Of a stretch of 64,000 bases of DNA, positions 8,869 to 18,496 are shown piece by piece. Made by a program: the position numbers and the translations under genes. The DNA is from Hyphomicrobium sp. D-2 (GTDB taxonomy: Bacteria > Pseudomonadota > Alphaproteobacteria > Rhizobiales > Hyphomicrobiaceae), in assembly GCF_029872155.1 (NCBI RefSeq), contig NZ_JARXLA010000008.1:188501-252500 (forward strand), read 5' to 3'. Numbering within the stretch: the first letter of the stretch is position 1; the number at the start of each line of letters is the position of its first letter. Below the pieces are notes generated by a model. It was not told the DNA's origin and searched no databases. It worked only from the letters and a program-made list of their open reading frames with translations.

Positions 8869-9882
8869 TCAGTGGTAGCCCTCGCCCTCGCGCACCTTGC
8901 CGCGGAACATCCAGTAGACGAAGACGGTGTAGCCAAGAATGAGCGGCAGCATGATCAGCACGCCCACCAGCATGAAGATCTGCGATTCCGGCACAGCCGC
9001 GGTGTCCCAGAAGGTGAGAGAGGGGGGCACCAGATAGGGCGTGTTGGAAATTGCCAACCCGACAAAGCCAAGCAGGAACAGAGAGATAGCCGACATGAAC
9101 GGCATCACCTCGCGCCCATTGTTCAGACCATACCAGCACCCGAACGCGGCCAGCGCGGTGAGAATTGGCACCGGCGACAGATAGATAATGTTGGGCCAGG
9201 TGAACCAGCGCTCGGAGATGCGGTCGAACGCAAGCGGCGTCCACAGGCTGACGATGACCATGATCGCCAGCACGGCCAGCAACAAATACTTCGACCAGCG
9301 CCGTGCATTCACCGCCAGCTCGCCTTCGGTTTTCATGATCAGCCAGGTTGTGCCCAGCAGCGCATAGCCGACCACCAGAGCCACGCCGGTGAAAAGCGGG
9401 AATGGCGCGAACCAGTCAAACGTGCCGCCCGCAAAGGCGTTATTCTCGACATGGATGCCCTGCAGGTAGCCGCCCAGGACAACGCCCTGCATGAACGCCG
9501 CTACGATCGACCCATAGGCGAACGCCTGATCCCAGAAGTGATGGTTGGGCTTGGCGGTCCAGCGGAATTCGAACGCGACGCCGCGGAAAATGAGCCCCAG
9601 CAGCATGATGATGATCGGCAGATAAAGCGCTGGCATGATCACCGCGTAGGCCAGCGGAAAGGCGACGAACAGACCGCCGCCGCCGAGCACCAGCCACGTC
9701 TCGTTACCATCCCAGAACGGCGCGACCGAGTTCATCATCACATCCCGGCGTTCCTCCTCCGGGGTGAACGGGAACAGGATGCCGAGGCCAAGGTCGAACC
9801 CGTCAAGAATGACGTAAAGCACAACCGCAACGCCGATGATGGCGGCCCACAGAACCGGAAGCCAATAGTGGATCGCGTCCAT
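8869..9882 (-). CDS. cydB: Cytochrome bd-type quinol oxidase subunit II
   Basis: 337 residues with eight to nine membrane spans. Typical features are VILDGFDLGLGILFPF near the N-terminus, APFWDGNETWLVLGGGGLF and RGVAFEFR. CydB completes the bd oxidase with CydA and stabilises the haem centre. It starts 4 bases after the cydA stop, so the two are one operon. The order and the short Q-loop in CydA point to the cyanide-insensitive (CIO) subgroup. I found no small DUF2474/CydX-like gene in the 155 bases downstream. Confidence 0.93.
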   Translation of the reverse strand: MDAIHYWLPVLWAAIIGVAVVLYVILDGFDLGLGILFPFTPEEERRDVMMNSVAPFWDGNETWLVLGGGGLFVAFPLAYAVIMPALYLPIIIMLLGLIFRGVAFEFRWTAKPNHHFWDQAFAYGSIVAAFMQGVVLGGYLQGIHVENNAFAGGTFDWFAPFPLFTGVALVVGYALLGTTWLIMKTEGELAVNARRWSKYLLLAVLAIMVIVSLWTPLAFDRISERWFTWPNIIYLSPVPILTALAAFGCWYGLNNGREVMPFMSAISLFLLGFVGLAISNTPYLVPPSLTFWDTAAVPESQIFMLVGVLIMLPLILGYTVFVYWMFRGKVREGEGYH

Positions 9883-9885
9883 GGC

Positions 9886-11283
9886 TCAGGCCCCCTTCTC
9901 GATGGCGTCATGCGCGGCGGGTTCAGCAGCTTGCAGCGGTCGCGAGGGCACGCCTTCAGGCGTTTGTGTTGCTGCGCCCTTGGGGCCGTAATTGATGAGG
10001 CGATTTATGTAGTAGATGCCCATCGCGAACACGATGCTGTAGACGATGACGAACAGGATCAGCGTCGTAAGCACTGCACCGAATGCGACCGGCGACACGG
10101 CATCCTTGGTACGCAGTATGCCCTGCGCGATCCATGGCTGACGCCCCACCTCCGTGGTGTACCAACCGGCCAGCGTGGCGATGAAGCCAAGCGGCCAAGC
10201 GTATTGCGCATACTTAAGGTACCAGCGCGCATCGTAAAGCGTGCGTCGGAACCACAGCCACGCTCCGATAAGCCCCAGCGCGACCATCAGCATGCCCATT
10301 CCCACCATGATCCGGAACGAGAAGAACACCGGCACGACCGGCGGACGTTCATCACGCGGGAATTCTTTGAGGCCGGGGAACAAACCTTCCGTGCTGTGCT
10401 TAAGGATAAGGCTGGCACCGCCCGGAATTGAAATCTGATAGTCGTTGCGCTCTTCCTTCTCGTTCGGCCACGCGAAAAGAACGAGATCGCCGGGCTTGGA
10501 GCCATCCCAGTGGGCTTCGATAGCGGCCACCTTTACCGGCTGATGTTCCAGCGTATTGAGGCCGTGCTGATCGCCGATAAACACCTGCAGCGGCGCCAGA
10601 ATGGCAACCATGCCCAGCCCCATGTGCAGCATCGTCTTGGCTTCTTCAGTGAAGCGACCCTGCATGAGATAGCGGGCGCCAACAGCCAGCACCACCAGCG
10701 ACGTGGTGAGATAGGCAGCCGTAAACATATGCGCGAAGCGATAGGGGAAACTGGGATTGAAGATGATCGCGATCCAGTCCACCGGATAGGCGATGCCGTC
10801 GCGGATCTCATGGCCCGCCGGTGTCTGCATCCAGCTGTTGGCGGACAGAATCCAGAACGCCGAAAGCGACGTGCCCACCGCGACCAGAATTGCCGACAGC
10901 ACGTGGATATTGGGCGGAACTCTGTTCCAGCCGAACAGCATGATGCCGAGGAACGTGGCTTCGAGAAAGAACGCCGTCAGCACCTCATAGCCCAGCAACG
11001 GCCCAAGCACGTTGCCAACCACTACTGAGAAGTTACTCCAGTTGGTGCCGAACTGATAGGACAGCACGATACCGGAGACGACGCCCATCGCGAACGAGAC
11101 CGCGAAAATCTTGGTCCAGAAGCGCGCCAGATTTCTGAAGTGCTCCCGCCCAGTCAACCGCCATCGCACGAGTAGCGTTGCGATGAACGCGGCAAGTCCG
11201 ATCGTGAAGCTCGGAAATATGATGTGGAACGTTATCGTGAAGGCGAACTGGATACGGGCCAGCAAAACGGCATCTAAATCCAT
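9886..11283 (-). CDS. cydA: Cytochrome bd-type quinol oxidase subunit I (CIO-like)
   Basis: 465 residues, about nine membrane spans. It oxidises ubiquinol and reduces oxygen to water in the inner membrane. Visible features: the N-terminal RIQFAFTITFHIIFPS with the axial His at residue 20, RFAHMFTAAYLT for the second haem ligand, RIMVGMGML for the methionine ligand and the signature GWYTTEVGRQPW. The loop between spans 6 and 7 is short compared with E. coli CydA (522 residues), as in CioA enzymes. These often serve high-affinity or inhibitor-resistant respiration. No clear FNR box was found upstream. Confidence 0.93.
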   Translation of the reverse strand: MDLDAVLLARIQFAFTITFHIIFPSFTIGLAAFIATLLVRWRLTGREHFRNLARFWTKIFAVSFAMGVVSGIVLSYQFGTNWSNFSVVVGNVLGPLLGYEVLTAFFLEATFLGIMLFGWNRVPPNIHVLSAILVAVGTSLSAFWILSANSWMQTPAGHEIRDGIAYPVDWIAIIFNPSFPYRFAHMFTAAYLTTSLVVLAVGARYLMQGRFTEEAKTMLHMGLGMVAILAPLQVFIGDQHGLNTLEHQPVKVAAIEAHWDGSKPGDLVLFAWPNEKEERNDYQISIPGGASLILKHSTEGLFPGLKEFPRDERPPVVPVFFSFRIMVGMGMLMVALGLIGAWLWFRRTLYDARWYLKYAQYAWPLGFIATLAGWYTTEVGRQPWIAQGILRTKDAVSPVAFGAVLTTLILFVIVYSIVFAMGIYYINRLINYGPKGAATQTPEGVPSRPLQAAEPAAHDAIEKGA

Positions 11284-11447
11284 GGCACCCGCTTCGCTCT
11301 AAAATGACAGATGGCTTATTGTGGCGCGCTTCGTCTGCCGCGTCGAGTGCGAGCCATAAGCGGCATCAACGCGCACGGATAGTTGTACACAGCAGCCATG
11401 ACAGCTCTGCAATGCTGCAATCGACGCAAGACTTCGAAAAAATGCAG

Positions 11448-14069
11448 CTATTCCTGAGCAATCGCGGCGAATGGCAATTGCCAAAAGCGCAACCGGCCAT
11501 CCGTGCCGGTAGACACAAGCTGCTGGCCATCAGGTGAGAAAATCACTTTTGTCGCGCCGCCAACATGCCCCGGCAGAGCGCGCAGTATGCGCCCGCGTTT
11601 CAAATCCCACAGGCGAACGGTGCCATCTTCGCCGGCGGAAACCAGCTCGTCACCCGATACAGAGAACGCCACGTCGCTCACCCGACCGCGATGACCGTTG
11701 AGCACGCGCATCCGGCGCTGCGACAGCGTCGACAGCACCTGTATCCGGCCATCCAGGCTTCCCGCCGCGATAAGCTTGCCGCTGCGCGAGAACGCCGCCG
11801 CAGTGACGAAATCCCTCGCACCCCGATACGCTCGCTTCAAACTGAGCGTGTCGAGATTCCAAAGCCGAACAACACGGTCGGCACCGCCGGACGCCAGCAG
11901 CAACTGCTGCGGCGAAAACGCAAGCGCCTGCACGGCGTTCTCGTGTCCATCCAGAACAGCAAGCGGTGCGGATGGCTGGCGCGCATCCCACAGTGCCACC
12001 CCGCCGTCATGGCTGGCGACCGCAAAACGCTCGGGATCGCCCGCGAACTTCACCGCCCAGACGTTTGCCTCATTGCGCTGCACTGTCACCAGCTTGGCAG
12101 CGGTATCGATGTCCCACATCACCACCTTGCCGTTGGCGTGCGCGGTGAGCGCGCGCGACCCATTGAGCGCCAGCGAAGTGGCCGCCCCGTCGTCGAGCTC
12201 AATCGTGCGTACAAGTGTGCGATGGGATGCATCCCACAGCTTCATCGTGCCATCGGCACCGCTGGTAAGAATGCGTCGCCCGTCGGCCGTGAACACAGCG
12301 CCGGTAATCGCCCCATTATGGGCCGCGACCTCAGCGATCGGCGTAACGATTGCAGCTTTGGCCGACTGCGCCTGTTCCTGTGCTTCCAGTGCCGGAGGGC
12401 TTGTAGTGCTGCCGGTTGTGATGCCAGTCGTCACTGCCGAGCCGCGATTTTCAAACTGCGGCAGGCGATCCTGCATCGCCACGGCGGCGCTGGCGACCCC
12501 AACGCCTACAAGCAGCTTAAACAGCATCGGCACCAGACTTGGCCTTGAGCCCTTCATGCGGCGAGGCTTGGGGCGCGACGGTGCCTTCACAACAACCAGC
12601 GCATGGTCCTTCGGGATTGGCGCTTTCTGTGGCGGCTTCTTTTTCGCTGCTGCTACACCGAGTGGAGGCAAAGCCGCCTGCGCGACCGGTGCGGGTGCGG
12701 GCTTTGGCTCGGCCAATGGCAACGGCGCAGCCGGCTTGAGCTTCGGCTGCGGTTTAGGCGCCGCCTTGACCGCCGCGCCGTCCGCCAGCTTGTTGTCCGA
12801 TTGCTTCTTGCGCAGTCCCTCAAGAAAATCGAGCAGTCCGCCCTTCGGCTTCGAAGCCTCATCGACAACCGGCGCAGCAGCGGCAGCGACTGGCGCGCGC
12901 TCCGGCTGCGGCAGTGGTACCGTCGCGGCCAGCACCGTCTTACCTTCAGCAACATCCAAGACAGGCTGCTGCTTGACCGGGGCTTCTTTTGCCACCGGTT
13001 TGCGCACCGGCGCATTCTGCGCCTTCAGTTTGGGGGCGAGTGCTTTCGGAGCGGCAACCTCGGCGGCCGCTTGCGCATGAACGGGTTGCGCGGCCTGATC
13101 CGCTGGTGCCGCCGCATCAGCCGCAACCGCTTCATCCTGCTTTCGGCTCTTGCCCCGGCCACCGGTGCGACCAAGCCAGCCTGTGCGAACCGGATCGGGC
13201 ACGAAAAGATCGTGCCGCCAGGCAGCGATGGTTTGCGGCCGCTTCTCGACGGTCAGCATCAACGCCTTGTCGATCGCCTTCAGGAAACCGGCACGGTAGG
13301 AACTCAGCGCACCTTCGCGCGCGGGGATCAGATCATCCTTCACCATGCGCGATGGCGCATCGGGCGGACGCTTGCCGGTGATGGCGTGATAGAGCGTGCC
13401 GGCGAGCGCGTACATATCCGTCCACGGCCCCTGCTTGTGGCTCGTTTCGGCATATTGCTCGTAGGGGCTGTAGCCCGGCTTCACCAGCGCCGACACCGTC
13501 TTGGTGTGCGAAGCAATCTCGCCGCGCGCGGAACCAAAATCGATCAGCACCGGATCGCCAGCCGTGCGGATGATGATGTTGTCCGGCGCAATATCCCGAT
13601 GCAGAAAATCCGATTTGTGGATCAGCTCCAGCGCATCCAGCAGCGGACCCAGAATAGCGTCCAGCTCTTTCTGACGCGGCGCCCGCCCAAGGCTCTGCAG
13701 CCACCCCTTAAGGCTCTTGCCCTCCTCGAAGTGGAGGACCATGTAGCCGGTGTTGTTCGCGCGGAAGTAGCGATACACGCGCACGATGTTGGTGTGGTCG
13801 AATTTGGCAAGCGTCTGCGCTTCCTCGATGAAGCGGTCGAGGCCCCACTTATAATCACCGGAGCAATCGCGCGAGCGCGGCGCAGCTTCAATGTTGCCTT
13901 CGCGCGCCGCGATATCGCTGGGAAAATATTCTTTGATCGTCACCAGACGCGCGAGCGCAATCTCGGTTGCAAGGTAGGTTATACCAAACCCCCCCGCACC
14001 CAGCACTCGCTCGATCCGGTAATCGCCGACCAGCACCGTTCCGCTAGGCAGCGCGATAAGATTCGTCAT
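11448..14069 (-). CDS. Membrane Ser/Thr protein kinase with C-terminal WD40 repeats
   Basis: 873 residues. The kinase domain (about 15-290) has Gly-loop LGAGGFGITY, Lys46 in VTIKEYFP, HRDIAPDN (Asp159, Asn163) and DFGSAR (Asp177), so it should be active. A long Ala/Pro/Lys-rich linker follows (about 300-505), then one transmembrane segment (about 513-531). The C-terminal half carries WD40 repeats (HNGAITGAVFTADGRRILTS, GADGTMKLWD, GGADRVVRLWN, AGEDGTVRLWDL and others) that probably form an external propeller. The layout is a eukaryotic-like receptor kinase. FHA and PP2C genes are divergently transcribed next door, giving a full write-read-erase set. Confidence 0.9.
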   Translation of the reverse strand: MTNLIALPSGTVLVGDYRIERVLGAGGFGITYLATEIALARLVTIKEYFPSDIAAREGNIEAAPRSRDCSGDYKWGLDRFIEEAQTLAKFDHTNIVRVYRYFRANNTGYMVLHFEEGKSLKGWLQSLGRAPRQKELDAILGPLLDALELIHKSDFLHRDIAPDNIIIRTAGDPVLIDFGSARGEIASHTKTVSALVKPGYSPYEQYAETSHKQGPWTDMYALAGTLYHAITGKRPPDAPSRMVKDDLIPAREGALSSYRAGFLKAIDKALMLTVEKRPQTIAAWRHDLFVPDPVRTGWLGRTGGRGKSRKQDEAVAADAAAPADQAAQPVHAQAAAEVAAPKALAPKLKAQNAPVRKPVAKEAPVKQQPVLDVAEGKTVLAATVPLPQPERAPVAAAAAPVVDEASKPKGGLLDFLEGLRKKQSDNKLADGAAVKAAPKPQPKLKPAAPLPLAEPKPAPAPVAQAALPPLGVAAAKKKPPQKAPIPKDHALVVVKAPSRPKPRRMKGSRPSLVPMLFKLLVGVGVASAAVAMQDRLPQFENRGSAVTTGITTGSTTSPPALEAQEQAQSAKAAIVTPIAEVAAHNGAITGAVFTADGRRILTSGADGTMKLWDASHRTLVRTIELDDGAATSLALNGSRALTAHANGKVVMWDIDTAAKLVTVQRNEANVWAVKFAGDPERFAVASHDGGVALWDARQPSAPLAVLDGHENAVQALAFSPQQLLLASGGADRVVRLWNLDTLSLKRAYRGARDFVTAAAFSRSGKLIAAGSLDGRIQVLSTLSQRRMRVLNGHRGRVSDVAFSVSGDELVSAGEDGTVRLWDLKRGRILRALPGHVGGATKVIFSPDGQQLVSTGTDGRLRFWQLPFAAIAQE

Positions 14070-14495
14070 AGCTCCCCGTGGCGTCGACGCATCGCTTCAA
14101 ATGCTACGCGCTGTGTCGCTCGTCAAATTGACGTACCGCCTTCGACACACTTATGTCCGGCAAATGTGGCGCAGACTTGAGCATGTATATTCATCGGAAC
14201 ATTTCTTGCGCGCCCGGGTTGTTGCCATCATCTCGCCCTCATGCGGAATGACGGTGCACTTTGATTTGTTTTGAGGTGAAGGCCTGGCACTTTTGAGATC
14301 CGCGAAAATTTCTCTCGCGCGATGCTCGCTGTAGTTGTTGCTTACTGCCGTCGCCATCTCTGCAGCAGCGCCTCGTCGGTCATCACCCGGCCTACAGGTC
14401 GACATAAGAAAGCCGGAACAAGCGTGCTCCGCGATCTTCTTTATGCAAGCACAGCCGCAGTCACGGGCGTCGTTGCGAACGTCTGGAGCGACTTC
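14070..14495. other. Divergent intergenic region of the kinase/FHA module
   Basis: About 425 bases between the kinase start and the first FHA gene. It must contain promoters for both arms. It holds scattered AT-rich patches (for example around 14175-14195 and 14256-14280) but no convincing promoter pair, repeat or small gene. An in-frame ATG at 14322 would extend the FHA protein but has no ribosome site. Confidence 0.4.
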
Positions 14496-14999
14496 ATGAA
14501 TTGGCTTGCTGACAGCTACACCAGCGCACCGGCACTCATGCTGGTCATGGTCGCCATCGTCGTGTTGCCTTCGCTTGCACTTGCCGGAATAATTTTGCGG
14601 CGGCAGCATCGGTCACCGGATGCAACCATCGTTGTCTCGCGTCCGTCACGGCGCGGCGATGCCAAGCCGCGCTCTGTAACCGTACGCACAGGGCTTGCAA
14701 GCTGGCCGACGCAGGCGTGGCTTGAACACGGCAACCGGCAATATGTGATCGATCGCACCCTCGTACGCATCGGGCGTGAAGCTGACAATGACATCTGCCT
14801 CCAGGAAAAAACCGTGCATCGCTATCACGCCGCAGCACGGCGCACGTCCGACGGATCGGTGCTGATCACCGATCTTTCCGGCCAGGAAGGTAACGGCATT
14901 TTCGTCAACGGTGCGCGCGTATCAGAAGCTCGGCTGCAACCGGGCGACGAGATCGCAGTTGGGGAAGCAAAACTGAAATTTGCTGCGAAACCGGCCTGA
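14496..14999 (+). CDS. Membrane-anchored FHA-domain protein
   Basis: 167 residues from the ATG at 14496, chosen because GGAG lies 7 bases upstream. A single transmembrane segment at about residues 11-33 is followed by a basic stretch and a C-terminal FHA domain. The phosphothreonine-binding pattern is visible: VRIGREADNDI, KTVHRYHA (loop Ser/Thr and His), GNGIFVNG and LQPGDEIAVGEAKLKF. It should bind phosphothreonine peptides on the cytoplasmic side, probably products of the divergently encoded kinase. First gene of an FHA-FHA-PP2C run. Confidence 0.85.
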   Translation: MNWLADSYTSAPALMLVMVAIVVLPSLALAGIILRRQHRSPDATIVVSRPSRRGDAKPRSVTVRTGLASWPTQAWLEHGNRQYVIDRTLVRIGREADNDICLQEKTVHRYHAAARRTSDGSVLITDLSGQEGNGIFVNGARVSEARLQPGDEIAVGEAKLKFAAKPA

Positions 15000-15059
15000 T
15001 CGGTTCTCGGCGGTCACGAAACGCGTTGAACGAAGCCTCAAACGCAACGGAGAACGACG

Positions 15060-15893
15060 ATGTCACAGCAGGGAGTTAAGCCGGCACGGTTTCTCGGATC
15101 GCTGAAAGACGCTCTTGCCGCCGCGAGCCGCGACGACACCCAACGCGATGCCAGCTCTGCCGATACCGCTCCAGTTACGGTGAAAGCCGATGCGGCAATG
15201 CTGCGGCAGGTTCAGCCTCAGAACGCAGCGCCGGCCTCAGGATCGGGCACGCCAGCAACGGCGGCAGCGACCACGCCGTCGCCCTCCGGCGGCAAGGACG
15301 AAACACGGGCCGCGCAAAATCCATCCGCTGCACCTGCCGCCGTTGCGGCACCGGCCGGCAGCGGTCCAAGCGCGGCAGAGGCCGCGCGCGCCGTGAAAGC
15401 CCAGACCTCGCTGAAGGCTGACCGCCACGTGGAATTCGCCACCCCGCCCACTACGCGCGTTGTGCGTGGCGGCGCCCCCAAAGTTGACGAAGCCGAAGCC
15501 ACGCAGCCGCCCCGCACCCAGCTTGTACGCGGCAAGGCCCAGGTGCAGCGCGGCGAGTTCGAGCAGGATCCCGTCGTTGGCTGGCTGGTCGTTGTCGGCG
15601 GCGCTGGCATGGGCGCGTTCCGGCCGATCTTCGAGGGCAACAACACCATGGGCCGCGCGCGTAACCAGCGCATTCCGCTGGATTTCGGCGATGATGCAAT
15701 TTCGTCGGAAGAGCAGGCCTATATCCGTTATGATTCCTCGTCACGATCATTTCTGTTCGTGCCGAACCCGGCCAAGACCAATATCGTTTCGATCAATGAG
15801 CAACGCCCGACCGGCGCAGTAGAGCTTAACCAGATGGACGTCATCACGATCGGGCGCACGCAGCCTCGTTTTCGTGCCGTTCTGTGGCGCTGA
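15060..15893 (+). CDS. FHA-like protein with long disordered N-terminal region
   Basis: 277 residues. Residues about 15-180 are Ala/Pro/Ser/Thr-rich and probably disordered, with candidate phosphorylation sites. The C-terminal 90 residues have an FHA-like fold: FEGNNTMGRARNQRIPLDFG, ISSEEQAYIRYD, TNIVSINEQRP and DVITIGRTQPRFRAVLW. The usual His of the SxxH loop is replaced (SSEEQA), so phosphothreonine recognition may be altered or lost. GGAGA precedes the ATG. No membrane segment. Possibly a cytoplasmic adaptor or kinase substrate; this is inference from context. Confidence 0.75.
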   Translation: MSQQGVKPARFLGSLKDALAAASRDDTQRDASSADTAPVTVKADAAMLRQVQPQNAAPASGSGTPATAAATTPSPSGGKDETRAAQNPSAAPAAVAAPAGSGPSAAEAARAVKAQTSLKADRHVEFATPPTTRVVRGGAPKVDEAEATQPPRTQLVRGKAQVQRGEFEQDPVVGWLVVVGGAGMGAFRPIFEGNNTMGRARNQRIPLDFGDDAISSEEQAYIRYDSSSRSFLFVPNPAKTNIVSINEQRPTGAVELNQMDVITIGRTQPRFRAVLWR

Positions 15894-15929
15894 GTTTGAC
15901 TGGGCCGATCTCAATGATACCAAGGACTG

Positions 15930-16727
15930 ATGCAGGCCTACGATCACGCCGCTCGCGCAACCAAGGGTGCGCGCGACTATCAGGAAGACTCAAGCGCCTT
16001 CTGGCCCGCCGAGAAACGCGGCGCCGGGAGCGCGGAGCTGCCGCTGACCGCCAGCGCAACGCGTCTCATCGCGGTGCTGGCTGATGGCATGGGCGGGCAC
16101 ACGGCTGGCGCTCTGGCCAGCCGCATGGCGTGCAAGAATTTCATCTCCGCCTACGCCGATCTCAACGGATCGCGCTCCGACCGGCTGATAAAATCGCTGC
16201 AGTCTGCAAATGATTCAATAGCCGCTGAGGTGCACGCTAATCCGGTGCTTTCGGGCATGGGCACTACTCTGGTGGCAGCGGTTTTCACCCACGAGGGTGT
16301 CGAGTGGATCAGCGTCGGTGACAGCCCGCTGCTGCTTTATCGCCGTGGCGAGATTGCGCTGCTGAATGAAGATCATTCGCTCGCGCCGGAGCTGGATCGC
16401 ATGGCCGCCGAAGGCCAGATGACACCGGAGCAGGCAAAAAACGACCCGCGACGGCACATGCTGCGCTCAGCCGTAACCGGCGACGAACTTGACTTGGTCG
16501 ATGTATCGCGCAAACCGTTGATGCTGGAAGAGGGCGACTACGTCATCCTGGCGTCCGATGGGCTGCACACGCTGGAAATCGCCGAGATCGAACGGATCGT
16601 TTCCGCCTATGCGAATGACGGCGCCGAGGCTGTTGCCAATGCACTGATCCGTGCCGTGGAAGCCATTCGAGATCCGCATCAGGACAATACGACCGTGATG
16701 GCCGTGCGGCCGCTGGTGGTGGTTTAG
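15930..16727 (+). CDS. PP2C-family Ser/Thr protein phosphatase
   Basis: 265 residues, a compact PPM/PP2C domain. Metal-binding motifs are present in order: DYQEDSSAFW, VLADGMGGHTAGALAS, GMGTTLVAAV, VGDSPLLLYR, LASDGLHTL and DNTTVMAV. It should remove phosphate from Ser/Thr residues placed by the neighbouring kinase. AAGGA lies just before the ATG, 36 bases after the second FHA gene. The set resembles the regulatory trio used by type VI secretion systems, but no secretion genes are present. Confidence 0.9.
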   Translation: MQAYDHAARATKGARDYQEDSSAFWPAEKRGAGSAELPLTASATRLIAVLADGMGGHTAGALASRMACKNFISAYADLNGSRSDRLIKSLQSANDSIAAEVHANPVLSGMGTTLVAAVFTHEGVEWISVGDSPLLLYRRGEIALLNEDHSLAPELDRMAAEGQMTPEQAKNDPRRHMLRSAVTGDELDLVDVSRKPLMLEEGDYVILASDGLHTLEIAEIERIVSAYANDGAEAVANALIRAVEAIRDPHQDNTTVMAVRPLVVV

Positions 16728-16850
16728 TGGACGGTAGACGATGCGGCCGGCAAAGAAGGCAAGGCGCTCTCGCAACGGAATGAATATCTCGCCGGCGTGG
16801 CGAAAGACCGATGCGGCCCGCCAACCCCGACCGCCAGCATCCGGTGATTT

Positions 16851-16865
16851 GTTCTCATATTGTTC
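16851..16865 (+). promoter_or_regulatory. LexA (SOS) box upstream of comM
   Basis: GTTC TCATATT GTTC fits the alphaproteobacterial LexA operator GTTC-N7-GTTC exactly. It lies about 100 bases before the comM start. comM is a known member of alphaproteobacterial LexA regulons, so SOS control of this gene is likely. Confidence 0.75.
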
Positions 16866-16962
16866 TTTACGCCCCGCATCCCCACGCTAAGGTTGCATCG
16901 GCTTGACACTTCGTGGAGCGACGTTGATCGCCCGGCGGAATTGGGTCGGCACCGGGGGCAGC

Positions 16963-18496
16963 ATGTACGGGCATATTTCCACGCTGGCATTCGTTGGTAT
17001 CGAGGCGCGCGCCGTTGAAGTGCAGGTGCGCATCACGCCCGGTCGCGCCGCGCTGGTCATCGTCGGCCTGCCCGACAAGGCGGTAGCTGAAAGTTCCGAG
17101 CGGGTGCGCAACGCACTGCATGCCGTTGGGCTTGGCCTGCCGTTCAAACACGTCACGGTGAACCTTGCTCCCGCCGATCTTCCCACGGAAGGCAGCCAGT
17201 TCGATCTGCCGATCCTGCTGGCGATGATGGTGGCCATGGGTGCCCTGTCACCTGAGGTGATTGCCGGCTTCACCGCCATTGGCGAACTCGCGCTTGATGG
17301 CTCCATCCGGCGGTGCCCGGCGCTTTACCCGCCGCGATCGGCGCCAATGCAATGCGCAAAGGCCTCATCTGTCCGGCCGAATGTGGGCCTGGAGGCCGCG
17401 TGGGCCGGAGAAGATATCGACATCATCGCCGCCCCTCACCTGCTCTCACTGGTCAATCATTTCAAAGGCCAACAGGTGCTGGCACGCCCTAAGCCAGCAC
17501 TTAGTTCGCCCACGACATTGCAACCCGACCTCGCCGACGTGCGGGGACAGGAGAGTGCTAAGCGGGCGCTGGAGGTCGCGGCCGCAGGCGGCCACAACCT
17601 GCTGATGACCGGCCCGCCAGGGTCTGGCAAATCGATGCTGGCCGCACGGCTACCCTCCATCCTGCCGCCGCTGTCGCCGGAGGAAATGCTGGAAGTATCG
17701 ATGGTGCACAGTCTCGCCGGGCGAGTTGATGGGCGGCAAGCTCGCAACACAACGACCTTTCAGGGCTCCGCACCATTCCGCCAGCATGGCCGCGCTCGTC
17801 GGCGGCGGCTCGCGTCCGAGACCTGGCGAGGTCAGTCTCGCGCATCTTGGCGTACTGTTTCTGGATGAACTGCCGGAGTTTCAACCCGGTGTGCTGGATG
17901 CCCTGCGGCAACCGCTGGAAACCGGCGAAACGATCATTGCTCGCGCCAACCATCGCATCCACTATCCGTCCCGCATCCAGCTTATAGCTGCGATGAACCC
18001 TTGCCGATGCGGTGGCGGAACCGGCAGCACCTGCAAACGCGGCGCACGTTGTGCCGCCGAGTATCAGGCCCGCATCTCTGGCCCCTTGCTCGACCGCATC
18101 GATCTGCAGATCGAAGTACCGGCCGTGAGTGCCGCTGATCTGCTGTTGCCACCACCATCGGAAGGCAGCGCCGAAGTTGGTGCCTGGGTTGCGCGCGCCC
18201 GCGCTCTGCAACAGGCGCGCTTTGAGGCGCTTGGCGCCAAAGGCTTGCGCACAAACGCCGATTGCACCGGCCGGCTGCTGGAAGATATTGCGCGCCCCGA
18301 CGCCGAGGGGGCGGAGCTGCTGCGCCGGGCTGCGGAATCCTTGCAGCTCACTGCACGCGGTTTCCACCGCACGATGCGCGTTGCACGCACGCTGGCCGAT
18401 CTCGATGGCTCCGAGGCCGTCGCACGCGTGCACATTGCCGAAGCGCTGAGCTATCGTGGCGAAACCTTGCGCCAGCAGCACGCTCACGCGGCTTGA
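16963..18496 (+). CDS. comM: YifB/ComM-type Mg-chelatase-like AAA+ ATPase, frameshifted in this sequence
   Basis: ComM is a ring ATPase that drives branch migration in DNA recombination. The N-terminus matches the family ([35 protein letters not shown]). Walker A is [12 protein letters not shown], and [17 protein letters not shown] and the CxCG cluster in the C-terminal half are typical. Three one-base changes in G runs break the frame: a missing G at 17309-17311, an extra G at 17385-17387 and an extra G at 17719-17721. Restoring them gives a continuous 510-residue protein of usual length. The first two cancel, garbling about 25 residues; the third truncates. Probably sequencing errors, otherwise a young pseudogene. 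Confidence 0.88.

Noticed and set aside
8857-10431. Long plus-strand open frame (524 codons) opposite cydBA
   Set aside because: It is the antisense of clear membrane-protein genes, rich in Arg/His/Gln, with no family resemblance or ribosome site.
11350-11375. Possible FNR box before cydA
   Set aside because: Only one half (TTGAT on the minus strand) fits; the second half reads CTTAT.
12603-14180. Long plus-strand open frame opposite the kinase gene
   Set aside because: Antisense shadow of the kinase gene; the codon pattern follows the other strand.
11448-16727. Type VI secretion regulatory cluster
   Set aside because: No T6SS structural gene is found in the window.
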